From NCBI GenBank assembly GCA_963708775.1, contig CAVPTI010000013.1, forward strand, positions 1 through 64,000: a stretch of DNA of 64,000 nt. Reading direction: 5' to 3'. A model generated the notes under the pieces. The model ran no database searches, had not been told where the DNA came from, and worked only from the letters and a program-made list of their open reading frames with translations. The position numbers were made by a program, and so were the translations under genes. Of the stretch, positions 52,298-62,103 are shown piece after piece. The stretch is from JAGVSR01 sp963708775. Its GTDB lineage: Bacteria; Pseudomonadota; Alphaproteobacteria; Rhizobiales; Hyphomicrobiaceae. Position 1 is the stretch's first letter, and each line of letters opens with the position of its first letter.

Positions 52298-53005
52298 TCA
52301 GGCTTCCTTGAACCGGTAGCCGACGCCGTAAAGCGTCTCGATCACGTCGAAATCGTCGTCGACTTGCTTGAACTTCTTGCGCAAGCGCTTGATGTGGCTG
52401 TCGATGGTGCGATCGTCAACATAAACCTGATCGTCGTAGGCCGCGTCCATGAGGGCATCGCGCGTCTTAACCACGCCGGGCCGGTGCGCCAGCGCCTGCA
52501 GGATCAGGAATTCCGTCACGGTCAGCGTCACGGGCTTGTTGTCCCAGTGGCAGGTGTGCCGTTCCGGATCGAGCTTCAGCTTGCCGCGTTCCAGCGTATG
52601 CGAAACAGTCGGCGTCGGCGCGCTTCCGTCCTTCGGAGCAAAGCGGCGCAGGATGGCCCGCACGCGCTCGATGATCAGCCGCTGGGAGAATGGCTTGGTG
52701 ATGTAATCGTCGGCACCCATCTTGAGGCCGAAGAGCTGGTCGATCTCCTCGTCCTTGGAGGTGAGGAAGATCACCGGCATGTCCGACTGCTGGCGCACGC
52801 GCCGCAACAGTTCCATGCCGTCCATGCGCGGCATCTTGATATCGAAGATCCCGAGATCCGCCGGATCCTCCGTCAGCGCTTCCAGGGCCGCGGCGCCGTC
52901 GTTGTAGGTCCGCACCTTGTAGCCTTCGGCTTCGAGCGCCATTCCGAGTGAGGTCAGGATGTTGCGCTCGTCATCGACCAACGCGATGGTGGTCTTTTCC
53001 TTCAT
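52298..53005 (-). CDS. chvI: Response regulator ChvI
   Basis: A 235-residue OmpR-family regulator. The receiver has ALVDDERNILTSLG, the phospho-Asp in GIFDIKMPRMDGMELL, switch Thr in FLTSKDEEIDQLFGLKMGAD and Lys in DYITKPFSQ. The winged-helix output domain shows LTVTEFLILQALAHRPG, DDRTIDSHIKRLRKKF and LYGVGYRF. It is intact and is the standard ChvI, which controls envelope and acid-response genes; pckA downstream on the other strand is a usual neighbour. Confidence 0.96.
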   Translation of the reverse strand: MKEKTTIALVDDERNILTSLGMALEAEGYKVRTYNDGAAALEALTEDPADLGIFDIKMPRMDGMELLRRVRQQSDMPVIFLTSKDEEIDQLFGLKMGADDYITKPFSQRLIIERVRAILRRFAPKDGSAPTPTVSHTLERGKLKLDPERHTCHWDNKPVTLTVTEFLILQALAHRPGVVKTRDALMDAAYDDQVYVDDRTIDSHIKRLRKKFKQVDDDFDVIETLYGVGYRFKEA

Positions 53006-53205
53006 GGTCCCTATATCCTCTTGGGCGCCTTGTTGTGCTCACAGCGCACTATGGCCCCAACTGGAGTCGAATTGTGGCAAAGCCCTCGGGAGGCGCGTTG
53101 TCCAATTCAACCATTGTGGCGGGACCGTTATCTGATTGTTGGGCTGAACCGTAGCTGAACGAAGACGGAAGAGCAAAGCCGACAGGCTTCGGTAATCGGG
53201 ACAAA

Positions 53206-53968
53206 ATGACAGATCTCTCAGAAAAATCAGGGCTGAACGCATCTCCAGCAGCGGCCGTCAAAAGCCTGATCCGGCGTTCGTTGAAGGCCTCGCTCGGCGA
53301 CGCTCGATCGCCAAAACAGCGGCCCTTACGCCTCGCTCGTGACGCTGGCCACTGCCGCTGACGGCGCCCCGCTGATGCTCATTTCCCGCCTCGCCGTCCA
53401 CACCCAGAACATATTGGCCGATCCCCGCACCGGCCTTTTGATCGACGGCACCAGCGCCGAGGGAGATCCGCTTGCAGGTGGCCGCGTCAGCCTCATGGGC
53501 CGCGTGGCGGTGACGGATCACGCCAGTGAAAAGCGCCGCTTCCTCGCCCGTCACCCGGAAGCAGAAATGTATGCCGCCTTCACCGATTTCGCGTTCTACC
53601 GCTTCGAGATCGAGCGCGCGCACTATGTCGGCGGCTTCGGCCGCATCGTTGACCTGAAGCCCGCCGACATCCTGATCGACATCAGTTCCGCGTCCGCTCT
53701 CATCGATTCTGAGCCGGATATCATCGCGCACATGAACGAGGATCACACGGACGCCCTCGCGCTTTACGCTGCTTGGTCAACCGGTGAGCACCAGGAGCCG
53801 GCTGCCTGGAAAATGACCGGCATCGATCCTGAAGGACTCGACATTGTAGGCCCTGAAGGCCCGCTCAGGATCAATTTCCCAGCCCCGATCGCCACGCCCG
53901 GAGATGCGCGCAAAGCGCTGGCCGCATTGGCCGCCACAGCACGCACAACATATTCACCTCGCGCTTGA
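53206..53968 (+). CDS. HugZ-like FMN-binding pyridoxamine-5'-phosphate-oxidase family protein (one frameshift)
   Basis: About 254 residues. The N-terminal split-barrel FMN domain reads PYASLVTLATAADGAPLMLIS, LADPRTGLLIDGTS and GRVSLMGRVAVTD; the C-terminal part is a DUF2470-type domain with DIIAHMNEDHTDALALYA, as in HugZ/heme-utilisation proteins. One extra base near 53295 (in GGCGACG) breaks the frame; removing it gives LGTLDRQNSGPYASLVT. Role in heme handling is inferred from family only. ATG 53206 is the likely start. Confidence 0.87.
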
Positions 53969-54219
53969 CATTTGGTTTTCCTATTGCCCGATAGGACTAT
54001 ACTTTCGAACGGGTTGAGTTCGGATCACGGCAGGCCTAACCAAGCCTCCCCAATCGAGGAACTCATCCGTGCATCCTCGCTTAGATGGGGCGGCACCGTA
54101 AGCGTCCGGCAGTGAACGACCGGACGAAGACTGGTCCCTGGGAATGCGTCCGTTTCCTTCCACTGCCCGCGCCCAGACGGACGCGCGGCTCAATTTCAAA
54201 GATGTGAGCCCGATTTCCG

Positions 54220-55810
54220 ATGTCGACTGAAATCTTCCCGCTGAACGCCTGCCGCAAGCTGTCCATCAACAATTCGACCCCAGAACTCGTTGAAACCGCG
54301 ATCCGCCGCAACGAAGGCCGCCTCGCTGCCTCCGGCTCGTTCGTCGTGGAGACCGGTCAGCACACCGGCCGCAGCGTCAACGACAAGTTCATCGTCCGCG
54401 ATGCCGACACCGAATCCGCCATCTGGTGGGACAACAACAAGTCGATGACCGAAGAGCAGTTCGACCGCCTGCTCCACGATTTCCTCGCCTTCGCCAAACT
54501 GAAAGAACTCTACGTCCAGGATCTTTTCGCCGGCGCCGATCCCGTCCATCGCCTGCCGACGCGCGTTTTCTGTGAATACGCCTGGCACGCACTCTTCATC
54601 CGCAATCTGCTGCGCCGTCCCGGTGCCGGTGACCTCGAAAGCTTCGAGCCCGGCCTGACGATCGTCGCGCTGCCGTCGTTCCGCGCCGCGCCCGACTACC
54701 ACGGCACGCGCTCCGAAACCGTCATCGCCGTCAATCTCACGCGCCGCATCGTCCTCATCGGCGGCACCTCATACGCCGGCGAAATCAAGAAGAGCGTCTT
54801 CACCTATCTGAACTATCGCCTGCCGCAGAAGAACGTCATGCCGATGCACTGCTCGGCCAACGTCGGCGCCAACGGCGACAGCGCCGTCTTCTTCGGCCTT
54901 TCGGGCACCGGCAAAACCACGCTTTCGGCCGATCCCAACCGCACGCTTCTCGGCGACGACGAGCACGGCTGGTCCGAGAACGGCATCTTCAACTTCGAAG
55001 GCGGCTGCTACGCCAAAACAATCCGCCTCTCGAAGGAAGCCGAGCCCGAAATCTTCGCCGCCTCCAATCGCTTTGGCACCGTTCTGGAAAACGTCGCCCT
55101 CGACGCCGCCACCGGAGCCACGGACTTCGACGATGGCCGGCTGACGGAAAACACCCGCGCCGCTTATCCGCTCGACGCCATCTCCAACGCCAGCGCGACC
55201 GGCGTCGCCGGCCATCCGAAGAATATCGTCATGTTGACGGCGGACGCTTTCGGCGTTCTGCCCGCCCATCGCGAAACTCACGCCTGCGCAGGCCGTCTAT
55301 CATTTCCTCTCCGGCTACACGGCCAAAGTTGCCGGCACCGAGAAAGGCATGGGCGCCGAGCCGCAAGCCACGTTCTCCACCTGCTTCGGCGCTCCGTTCA
55401 TGCCGCGCCACCCGGCAGTTTACGGCACCCTGCTGCGCCGCCTCATCGCCGAGCATGGCGTCGACTGCTGGTTGGTCAACACCGGCTGGACCGGCGGCAA
55501 GTACGGCACGGGCAGCCGCATGCCGATCAAGGTCACGCGCGGCCTGCTCGACGCGGCCCTTTCCGGCGCACTCAAGGCAACACCGATGCGCACCGATCCG
55601 CTGTTCGGCTTCCAGGTCCCGCTGTCGCTTGCCGGCGTGGATACGAAGCTTCTGACCCCGCGCGATACGTGGACCGACCCGAAGGCCTACGACGTCACCG
55701 CCGAGGCCCTCGTCGGCATGTTCGAGAAAAACTTCGCCAAGTACGAAACCCTGGTCGATGCCGAAGTTCGCAACGCCCGTCCCGGCCTCAAATCCGCAGC
55801 GGCGGCGTAG
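54220..55810 (+). CDS. pckA: Phosphoenolpyruvate carboxykinase (ATP) (one frameshift)
   Basis: The enzyme turns oxaloacetate and ATP into PEP and CO2, starting gluconeogenesis. About 530 residues: TGQHTGRSVNDKFIVRD near the N-terminus, kinase-1a FFGLSGTGKTTLSADPNRTL, kinase-2 LLGDDEHGWSENGIFNFEGG, and after the break AKVAGTEKGMGAEPQATFS, LVNTGWTGGKYGTGSRM. One extra C near 55262 shifts the frame; the corrected text reads LPPIAKLTPAQAVYHFLSG. Divergent location from chvI is conserved; in related bacteria ChvI affects pckA expression. Confidence 0.95.
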
Positions 55811-56060
55811 CGCGCATCGGCCCCATCGGTCGCCGCTCTGCGGCCATGTCAACGCTCGGGCAAAGTTCCGTTCGTTGTCATTGCATCACGAAATCAGCGA
55901 GCGCCAACTCGCTCGGAGTGCTCATGTCGGTCATCGGTGGGCATGGTCGCCATGCTGCTCAACCCGTGTTGAGCATGTTCCGATGCGACGCGTGCGCCCA
56001 TTTCCATTCATCGCTTAAAAGCCGTAACGTCACACGCCAGCCGTTGAGGTATGGCACGGA

Positions 56061-56492
56061 ATGCCACGCGAGGATCGTCACGTGCTCGATTGGCTGCGCC
56101 GGATATTCACGACCGACACGCCGCAGCGGCCGGTTTCGACACCCGAGCCGCAAGGCATTCACGTGCGCCACGATGCCGAACTGATCACGATCAAACTTCC
56201 CGGCGCACCAGACCACTCCATCGCGTGGGACAATCTGGAATCCGTCGCCATCGTTTCCGGCGATGCGACAGCCGATCCCCCTGAATTGTTCTGGCTTCTG
56301 CTCGGCGGCGATCGCCGCCGTCCGCTCCTTATTCCAATGGGCGTCTCTGGCGAGCACGATCTCGTGCACGCCATGCAGGCCCGTCTCGACGGCTTCGACA
56401 ACATGGCCGTCGTCGAAGCCATGAGCGCCAAGGGCCGCGTGGGATTTAAGGTTTGGAACGTGGACAGTCAGGGCAGCACTAACAAATCCTGA
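56061..56492 (+). CDS. Conserved-looking hypothetical protein (143 residues)
   Basis: I do not recognise the family. The sequence has alternating beta segments and a hydrophobic core (HDAELITIKLPGAPDHSIAW, ELFWLLLGGDRRRPLLIPMG, HAMQARLDGFDNMAVVEAMS), consistent with a small soluble alpha/beta or PH-like fold. Codon use is like that of its neighbours. ATG 56061 is one choice; a GTG at about 56082 would give MLDWLRRIF. It lies 99 bases before the lipid kinase gene. Confidence 0.7.
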   Translation: MPREDRHVLDWLRRIFTTDTPQRPVSTPEPQGIHVRHDAELITIKLPGAPDHSIAWDNLESVAIVSGDATADPPELFWLLLGGDRRRPLLIPMGVSGEHDLVHAMQARLDGFDNMAVVEAMSAKGRVGFKVWNVDSQGSTNKS

Positions 56493-56591
56493 TCTCGGCG
56501 ACCGCGTGCCTTGCAATTCCTTGCTGATTGCGGATTGTTCGTGGCTCTATTCAGGCTGACGCAGACTGCGCCGGTGGGCGCGGAGAATTCA

Positions 56592-57524
56592 ATGACCCAC
56601 GACATCGCTGGCTGGCCCGGACGCGCCCACAGGACGCGCTTCCTGCTGCATGAGAATCCGATTGCAGGCGTAGCTCGGCGCACGCTGACCAGTGACGTCA
56701 TCAAGGAACTCCAGCGCCGCGGATGCACCATCACGCGCCTGCAAACGGATATCGACCTTTCCCGTATCGAGTGGGGCGGCCTTGCCGCGGAGAACGACGC
56801 CGTCATTTCGGCAGGCGGTGATGGCACCCTGCGCATGGTCGCAGCGAACATGCCGATCGGTCTTCTTCCCATTGGCCTCATCCCACGCGGCACCGGCAAT
56901 GTTCTCGCCGAAGAAATCGGCCTGACACGATCTCCCGCGCGCATCGCCGAGGCCTTGATGCACGGCCCCGCTATGACCTTCACAGGTGCGCGCGCAAACG
57001 GCGCACCGTTCTACCTCATGGCCGGCATCGGCTTCGATGCGGAAACCGTCCGCCGCCTCGATCTGTCAGCCAAGCGAACCTGGGGTAAGCCCGCCTACAC
57101 GCGGCCCGTCCTAGCCGCTTTGGCCGATGCCGAACCCTGTCTCCACGTCGTCGCCGATGGCGGCCGCGAAGCGGAAGCCGGGTGGGTTCTGGTTGCCAAC
57201 GCCCGGCGTTACGGCGGATCGTTCAAGCTGTCGGAACAGGCCGGACTGCACCGTCCGGGGCTGTTCGTCTATGTGGTGCCCCGCGGCGGCCTGGCGCGCC
57301 GCCTTGCGCATCTGAGCGCCCTGGGGCTCGGTGCCCTCGAGCGCATGCCGGGGGTCGCCGTGTGGACCGCCGATCACCTGACAGTAACTTCAGATGCCCC
57401 GGCGGCCGTGCAGGTCGATGGCGATGTATTCGGAACCGTGCCGCTGGAAATAAAATGGGGCGAGCCGAAGCTCGCCCTCATCGTGCCGGAAGCCTATGCT
57501 GCCAAAATCGCGGCAATGCGCTGA
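56592..57524 (+). CDS. Diacylglycerol kinase family (YegS-like) lipid kinase
   Basis: A 310-residue member of the DAGK-catalytic family. HENPIAGVARR opens the domain, VISAGGDGTLRMVAANM is the GGDGT nucleotide motif and LIPRGTGNVLAEEIGL the following conserved loop; GIGFDAETVRRLD and VQVDGDVFGTVPLEIK belong to the C-terminal beta domain. It phosphorylates a lipid such as diacylglycerol, phosphatidylglycerol or a sphingoid base; substrate unknown. ATG 56592 has GGAGAATTC upstream. Confidence 0.92.
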   Translation: MTHDIAGWPGRAHRTRFLLHENPIAGVARRTLTSDVIKELQRRGCTITRLQTDIDLSRIEWGGLAAENDAVISAGGDGTLRMVAANMPIGLLPIGLIPRGTGNVLAEEIGLTRSPARIAEALMHGPAMTFTGARANGAPFYLMAGIGFDAETVRRLDLSAKRTWGKPAYTRPVLAALADAEPCLHVVADGGREAEAGWVLVANARRYGGSFKLSEQAGLHRPGLFVYVVPRGGLARRLAHLSALGLGALERMPGVAVWTADHLTVTSDAPAAVQVDGDVFGTVPLEIKWGEPKLALIVPEAYAAKIAAMR

Positions 57525-57537
57525 TCGCCCTGCGCCG

Positions 57538-58623
57538 TCAGCCGCCGACTTCAGCGAATGTCACGAGCTTGCGGTTGGCCGAATCCCACAGCTTGAGTTT
57601 CGCGCAACTGAAGCTCTCCCGCAGCGTAATCCGGTTCATCATCTGCAATTCCGGACTGCCATCAATGCAATCCTTCAGGCGATAGTTCGGTATCATGCTG
57701 TTCAGGTGATGGATGTGGTGCAACCCGATAGATCCGGTGAACCAGTTCAGCACCGGATGTAGCGCGTAGTACGAGCTCCCGTAGAGCGCTGCGACTTGGA
57801 ACGTCCAGTCGTCGCTCAACTCCCAAACCGTTTCTTCAAACTGATGCTGGATGAAGAACAGCCATCCGCCGACAGCCGCGGCCACGTGCACCAGCGGCCA
57901 TGCGACGAAGAATAGGTTGGAGTATCCGGTGAAATAGCCGAGCGCGCCGTACATCACTGCGAGCCCCGCATTCAACCCCAGTACGCTCTTCCACGTATCG
58001 CGCGCCGGATACGGATGAAACCACGGAAAGCGTTGGATGATCATGAAATAGAACGGCACACCGACGCCGAACAGGAAGATCGGATTGCGGTAGAGGCGAT
58101 AACGAAGCTTGCCCAGTGACGACAGCGCATTCCACTCGTCCACGGTCAGGGTGTCGATGTCGCCCACGCCACGCTTCTCGAGATGTCCTGATGTCGCGTG
58201 ATGCTGCGCATGCTCCCGCCGCCACAACGCGTAGGGCGTCACGGTGAGCAAGCTCATCGCTCGGCCCATCCAAGTGTTGGCCGAATTCGTGGAGAAGAAG
58301 GACCCATGACCGCAATCGTGCTGGATGATGAAGAACCGCACGACCAACAGGCCGCCGGGGATCGCCAGCAGCAGCGTGGCCCAGTAGTGGTTTTGAACTG
58401 TCATGAACATCGCCGTCACGATCGCCACGAACGGCACGATCGTCGTGATCAGCTGAATGACCGCCCGCCGGTTGTCTGCGCCACGGAATTTCGCGCAATG
58501 CTGCGCAAGCTTCATGGCCGACGCCTTCAGAGCAGCGCGCTGATCGGGTGCGGATGGGACGATCGATGTTTCGGGAATGCGATGGCGGGGCGCAGCCTGC
58601 GCAAGGGCATTGGCTTGAGGCAT
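57538..58623 (-). CDS. Membrane fatty acid desaturase
   Basis: A 361-residue membrane di-iron desaturase. The three His boxes are HDCGHGS (near residue 103), HAQHH (near 139) and HHIHH (near 305), with four to six hydrophobic spans such as IVPFVAIVTAMFMTV and VAWPLVHVAAAVGGWLFFI. The pattern fits acyl-lipid desaturases of the delta-12/omega-6 type; exact regiospecificity cannot be read. Converges with the lipid kinase (13-base gap). A possible FNR/FixK box lies about 180 bases upstream. Confidence 0.92.
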   Translation of the reverse strand: MPQANALAQAAPRHRIPETSIVPSAPDQRAALKASAMKLAQHCAKFRGADNRRAVIQLITTIVPFVAIVTAMFMTVQNHYWATLLLAIPGGLLVVRFFIIQHDCGHGSFFSTNSANTWMGRAMSLLTVTPYALWRREHAQHHATSGHLEKRGVGDIDTLTVDEWNALSSLGKLRYRLYRNPIFLFGVGVPFYFMIIQRFPWFHPYPARDTWKSVLGLNAGLAVMYGALGYFTGYSNLFFVAWPLVHVAAAVGGWLFFIQHQFEETVWELSDDWTFQVAALYGSSYYALHPVLNWFTGSIGLHHIHHLNSMIPNYRLKDCIDGSPELQMMNRITLRESFSCAKLKLWDSANRKLVTFAEVGG

Positions 58624-58803
58624 TTAATCCGGATGATCTTCTTTGTTGACGTTCGCCGATGTGAAGGCGCGTAGCATATTCGTCCTACGCGAGCGAGACT
58701 TCTTGAGCGTGTCACACATGTTCAAAGCGACATTCCGGCGCTGCTGTGCGCAGACTGCCGCAGGTCTGCGGCATTTGTTGCGCTGCGATGCCCTCGGAGC
58801 ATC

Positions 58804-58817
58804 GTGATTTAGATCAA
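58804..58817. promoter_or_regulatory. Possible FNR/FixK-type box upstream of the desaturase
   Basis: GTGAT-TTAG-ATCAA matches the TTGAT-N4-ATCAA consensus with one mismatch. It lies about 180 bases upstream of the desaturase start. Chance occurrence is possible. Confidence 0.3.
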
Positions 58818-58854
58818 TTCCAAAGCTGAGAGCACTCGTCACGGCAAGATAGAG

Positions 58855-58878
58855 AGGGCCGCTTCATGAGCGGCCCTT
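58855..58878. terminator. Hairpin after the three-repeat secreted protein
   Basis: AGGGCCGCT pairs with AGCGGCCCT around TCATG. It lies about 25 bases past the stop of the minus-strand gene starting at 60116. On the plus strand it is followed by TCAGGTTTTT. Confidence 0.7.
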
Positions 58879-58901
58879 CAGGTTTTTCCTCTGACTTTGA
58901 G

Positions 58902-60116
58902 CTAGTGCTGGCCCCAGACCTCGACCACGGCCGGCGTGCCTTCAAACAGGTTCTTCAAGCCCTTCGCCAGATCGAAGCGCGACCGATACTTCGCCTGGAT
59001 TTCCTTGATGGCCGACCGCGCCTTGAACTCCAGCGGCCCATATGGATTGCCGGGATCGACCCGTTCACGCATTGTGAAAACCTCGTCCGGCCCGTTCAGG
59101 AACACCACCCGGACCTCCTTCAGGGTAATCGCGCGATCCTTCGCCACGACGCGGAGCTTAACAAAGCCACCCTCGTTTTTGCCGACCGTGATCGTATCCT
59201 TGTCGAAACCCGTGAAGCCGGCGGTTTGTGCACCGAGCAACACCCAGCCCGCGTTGTACTTCTTGCCCTCGCCGTTCTGGCCCAGCCAGTCGTCGGCGTA
59301 CTGGCCTGTCACCTCGATGCGCGCCTGTCCTTTGAAGTTCGGCTTCGAGCGATAGCTCATCTGGATTTCGCGAATGAACTTGTCGCCCTGGACTTCGAGC
59401 CAAGACGTCCGCGTGTTGGCGCGAATGTCGGCATCCACCGCCAGATCCTGTTCCGTGCCGTCCATGTACACGACCTTCAGCGTGTTGAGGTGCACGTCGT
59501 TGCCGAGCACCCGCAGGCGCAGACGGTCGAATTTGCCGATCTCGCCGCCGACCTTGATCACGTCACGGTCGATGCCGAAACCAACGTTCTGATAGCCAAA
59601 CATGACATCATTGCCGTCGGTGATCGGCCCCTTGCCGGTGGTCGCGACGGGCGTGCCTGGATCCGCCTCGGCAGAAAGATCGCCGGTCGCCGGCCCCTTC
59701 GGCCGTTCCAGTCTCCGGCCTTCGCGGGTTTGCAATCCGAGCACTTGCAGCGTGCCTGTGCCCTGTGACGCCTTCCAGGTGACGTTCACTTTGTCGATGA
59801 ACTTGTCGGCGCCGCTTGTTGCGATCTCGCGACTGCGCTCGCCCTTGCGCATATCGATCTGGCGGTCTTCGTTATGTACCGATCCATCGGAAAAGACGAT
59901 TTGAACGCGCTGCAAATCAATTGCTGTGCTGCCCTTGTTCTTCACGCGAATGGCGCGGAACCCACCGGGAGCTTTGCTGACGTCGATCGACGCCGTCCCG
60001 TCTTTGCTCGTGTCGATCAACTCGCTGGCGATGCCGACGAGATCTTGCGCCTGCGCGACGCTGAGGATGCCGGCCGCCATGATAGCGAGCCCGGCCAGTA
60101 GGATCCTGCGGAACAT
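58902..60116 (-). CDS. Secreted protein with three tandem ~110-residue repeats (DUF2541-like)
   Basis: A 404-residue product with a clear signal peptide (MFRRILLAGLAIMAAGILSV, cleavage after AQA near residue 23). Three related beta-rich units follow: about residues 25-130 (DTSKDGTASIDVSKAPGGFR), 170-275 (GIDRDVIKVGGEIGKFDRLR) and 290-404 (GFDKDTITVGKNEGGFVKLR). Each has the pattern D-x-I-x-V-G then L-R-V, a VxVVYxDG-type strand and a K/R-x-I-x-x-I-x-x-x-Y-R-S strand, and ends in a V-x-V-x-G-Q. I compare it with DUF2541. Function unknown; a periplasmic binding or scaffold role is inferred. Confidence 0.78.
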   Translation of the reverse strand: MFRRILLAGLAIMAAGILSVAQAQDLVGIASELIDTSKDGTASIDVSKAPGGFRAIRVKNKGSTAIDLQRVQIVFSDGSVHNEDRQIDMRKGERSREIATSGADKFIDKVNVTWKASQGTGTLQVLGLQTREGRRLERPKGPATGDLSAEADPGTPVATTGKGPITDGNDVMFGYQNVGFGIDRDVIKVGGEIGKFDRLRLRVLGNDVHLNTLKVVYMDGTEQDLAVDADIRANTRTSWLEVQGDKFIREIQMSYRSKPNFKGQARIEVTGQYADDWLGQNGEGKKYNAGWVLLGAQTAGFTGFDKDTITVGKNEGGFVKLRVVAKDRAITLKEVRVVFLNGPDEVFTMRERVDPGNPYGPLEFKARSAIKEIQAKYRSRFDLAKGLKNLFEGTPAVVEVWGQH

Positions 60117-60383
60117 GAAACACCCCCTTGGTCGTTTCTGAAGCCCCCGGCTTCGATTGGGTATTATCTGAAACCCGGCTCCTGCGGAAGGCAAGCCAAC
60201 TGCTCGATCCCCAGCGTAAGTCTGACTGGAGTGATGCTGGTTTCCCACGCAATCGCGCGCAAGTTGTGCGCTGAACGGCGAACATCAGTCCCCAGAGGCC
60301 GCAATCCACCGATTTGTCTTTTGCCGCCAATCAGGATTAGCTTGCCCACGCATCTTGACGACTGCACACCGGCAAAATGATCA

Positions 60384-61787
60384 ATGACGGCATTCTTTCC
60401 GCACCCGCCAAACGAGACAGCTGTCAAATCAGCCATTTCTGATTTGTCGAAGATTTTTCCCAGCCGGTGCAGCGCGAATGCGGCGACGCTCGCTCAACAC
60501 GCAAGCACTTTGACCGGCCTTCCGCATCAACCGCCGGATGTGGTTGTTTTTCCCAATACCATTGAAGAGGTGCAGGCCGTCGTTGCGATCGCGCGAAAAT
60601 ACCGGCTTCCGCTGATCCCGTTCGGTGCCGGAACGTCCCTCGAAGGCCAGGTGAATGCGCCGGCCGGCGGTGTCTGCATCGATCTCTCACGGATGAATAG
60701 CATCCTGCGAGTGGGAACCGACGACCTCGATGTCACCGTGGAGCCGGGCGTCACACTCGACCAGCTGAATGTTGCACTGCGCGACACCGGCCTCTTCTTT
60801 CCTGTCGATCCCGGTGCCGGCAACGCCACCCTCGGCGGTATGGCCTCGACCCGTGCATCAGGCACGACCACCGTGCGCTACGGCGCCATGCGCGAGAATG
60901 TGCTTGCATTGAAAGTCGTGCTGGCCGACGGCACGCTCATCTCCACCGGAACCCGCGCCCGCAAGTCCGCAGCCGGCTACGATCTCACGCGTCTTTTCAT
61001 CGGCGCTGAAGGAACGCTGGGGATCATCGTCGAGATGACACTGCGTCTGCGGCCGCGCCCGGAGTCGGTGCTCGCAGGCATCGCGACATTCGCCGATGTC
61101 GCGTCCGCCGCGCGTGCCACCATCTGCGCTGTGCAATCGGGTCTGGCCATGCAGCGCATCGAATTGCTCGATGCGGCTATGCTGAAAATCGTCAACACGC
61201 ACAGCGGAACTGCGATACCCGACGGTGGTCCCGCTCTCTTCGTGGAAATTGCGGGAACTCAGGCCGCGGCCGCCGAACATCTCGCGCTGTTCACCGATAT
61301 CGTCTCAGCTGAGAACGGCCACTGGATCGGCGAGGAGTCGTCTGACCATGACCGCCGCACGTTGTGGAAAGCACGGCACGAGGCGTTCTGGTCAGTGCGC
61401 TCGGCATTCCCGGGCAAGTCGTTCCTTGTCACCGACGTTTGCGTGCCCGTCTCTCGTCTCGCCGATTGCCTGGACGAAACCGTCGCCGATCTCGCAGCTA
61501 GCGGGCTGACTGCACCGATTGTCGGCCACGTCGGCGATGGCAACTTCCACACCATCCTGGCTTTCGACGGGAGTGATGCAGCAGCCTGCTCCGCCACGAC
61601 CGCATACTTAGACCGCCTCGCTGCCCGCGCGATTGCCATGGAAGGCACCTGCACCGGCGAGCACGGCATCGGCCAAGGCAAAATCAAATACCTCGCGGCT
61701 GAGGCAGGCACGGCTCTGGACGTGATGCGGCGCGTGAAAGCCAGTCTCGACCCGTCAGGACTGCTGAACCCCGGCAAGATCTTCTAG
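60384..61787 (+). CDS. FAD-linked D-2-hydroxyacid dehydrogenase (D-lactate dehydrogenase/GlcD family)
   Basis: A 467-residue enzyme with an N-terminal PCMH-type FAD domain (PLIPFGAGTSLEGQVNAP, VDPGAGNATLGGMASTRASG, FIGAEGTLGIIVEMTLRL) and a C-terminal FAD-oxidase domain (PIVGHVGDGNFHTIL, TCTGEHGIGQGKIKYL, GLLNPGKIF). It oxidises D-lactate or a similar D-2-hydroxyacid, passing electrons to cytochrome c or quinone. It diverges from the three-repeat secreted gene. Substrate within the family is not certain. Confidence 0.9.
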   Translation: MTAFFPHPPNETAVKSAISDLSKIFPSRCSANAATLAQHASTLTGLPHQPPDVVVFPNTIEEVQAVVAIARKYRLPLIPFGAGTSLEGQVNAPAGGVCIDLSRMNSILRVGTDDLDVTVEPGVTLDQLNVALRDTGLFFPVDPGAGNATLGGMASTRASGTTTVRYGAMRENVLALKVVLADGTLISTGTRARKSAAGYDLTRLFIGAEGTLGIIVEMTLRLRPRPESVLAGIATFADVASAARATICAVQSGLAMQRIELLDAAMLKIVNTHSGTAIPDGGPALFVEIAGTQAAAAEHLALFTDIVSAENGHWIGEESSDHDRRTLWKARHEAFWSVRSAFPGKSFLVTDVCVPVSRLADCLDETVADLAASGLTAPIVGHVGDGNFHTILAFDGSDAAACSATTAYLDRLAARAIAMEGTCTGEHGIGQGKIKYLAAEAGTALDVMRRVKASLDPSGLLNPGKIF

Positions 61788-62103
61788 CCGAGGAAACAGA
61801 CCTCCGCCGCGCGTGTTCAAGCGCCGCCTCAAAATCCGACGTCGAGGCATCGCTTAGTAAAACGGGTAAACAATGCCTTACAAGACGGGCGCTTTTTTCT
61901 CGAGACACCGCCGTGATCGTTGGTCTCAGAACAAATGCGGACGCGTTGCGGGCGGTAAGCGTTCGTAACTGCTTGCCGCGCGTTGCGGAATGGCACGGAT
62001 AAAATTTCAGATGGATACAAATTGATGCAATCCCTGCACGTGATTGCAAACTATTCCGTTCAACCTCCTCCCAGACATACCTCAAATCGTGTGGGAGCGA
62101 TCT
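61788..62103 (+). other. Intergenic region before the RTX gene
   Basis: This 316-base gap has lower GC than its surroundings in its right half and no convincing ORF. It likely holds the RTX promoter; no operator or hairpin is clear. Confidence 0.5.

Noticed and set aside
53054..53130. Possible tRNA on the minus strand upstream of chvI
   Set aside because: GGAGTCGAAT resembles a T-arm, but no acceptor stem, anticodon stem or CCA end can be formed.
58624..58842. 72-codon open frame upstream of the desaturase
   Set aside because: No SD, Arg/Ser/Cys-rich low-likelihood composition and it covers the probable promoter region.
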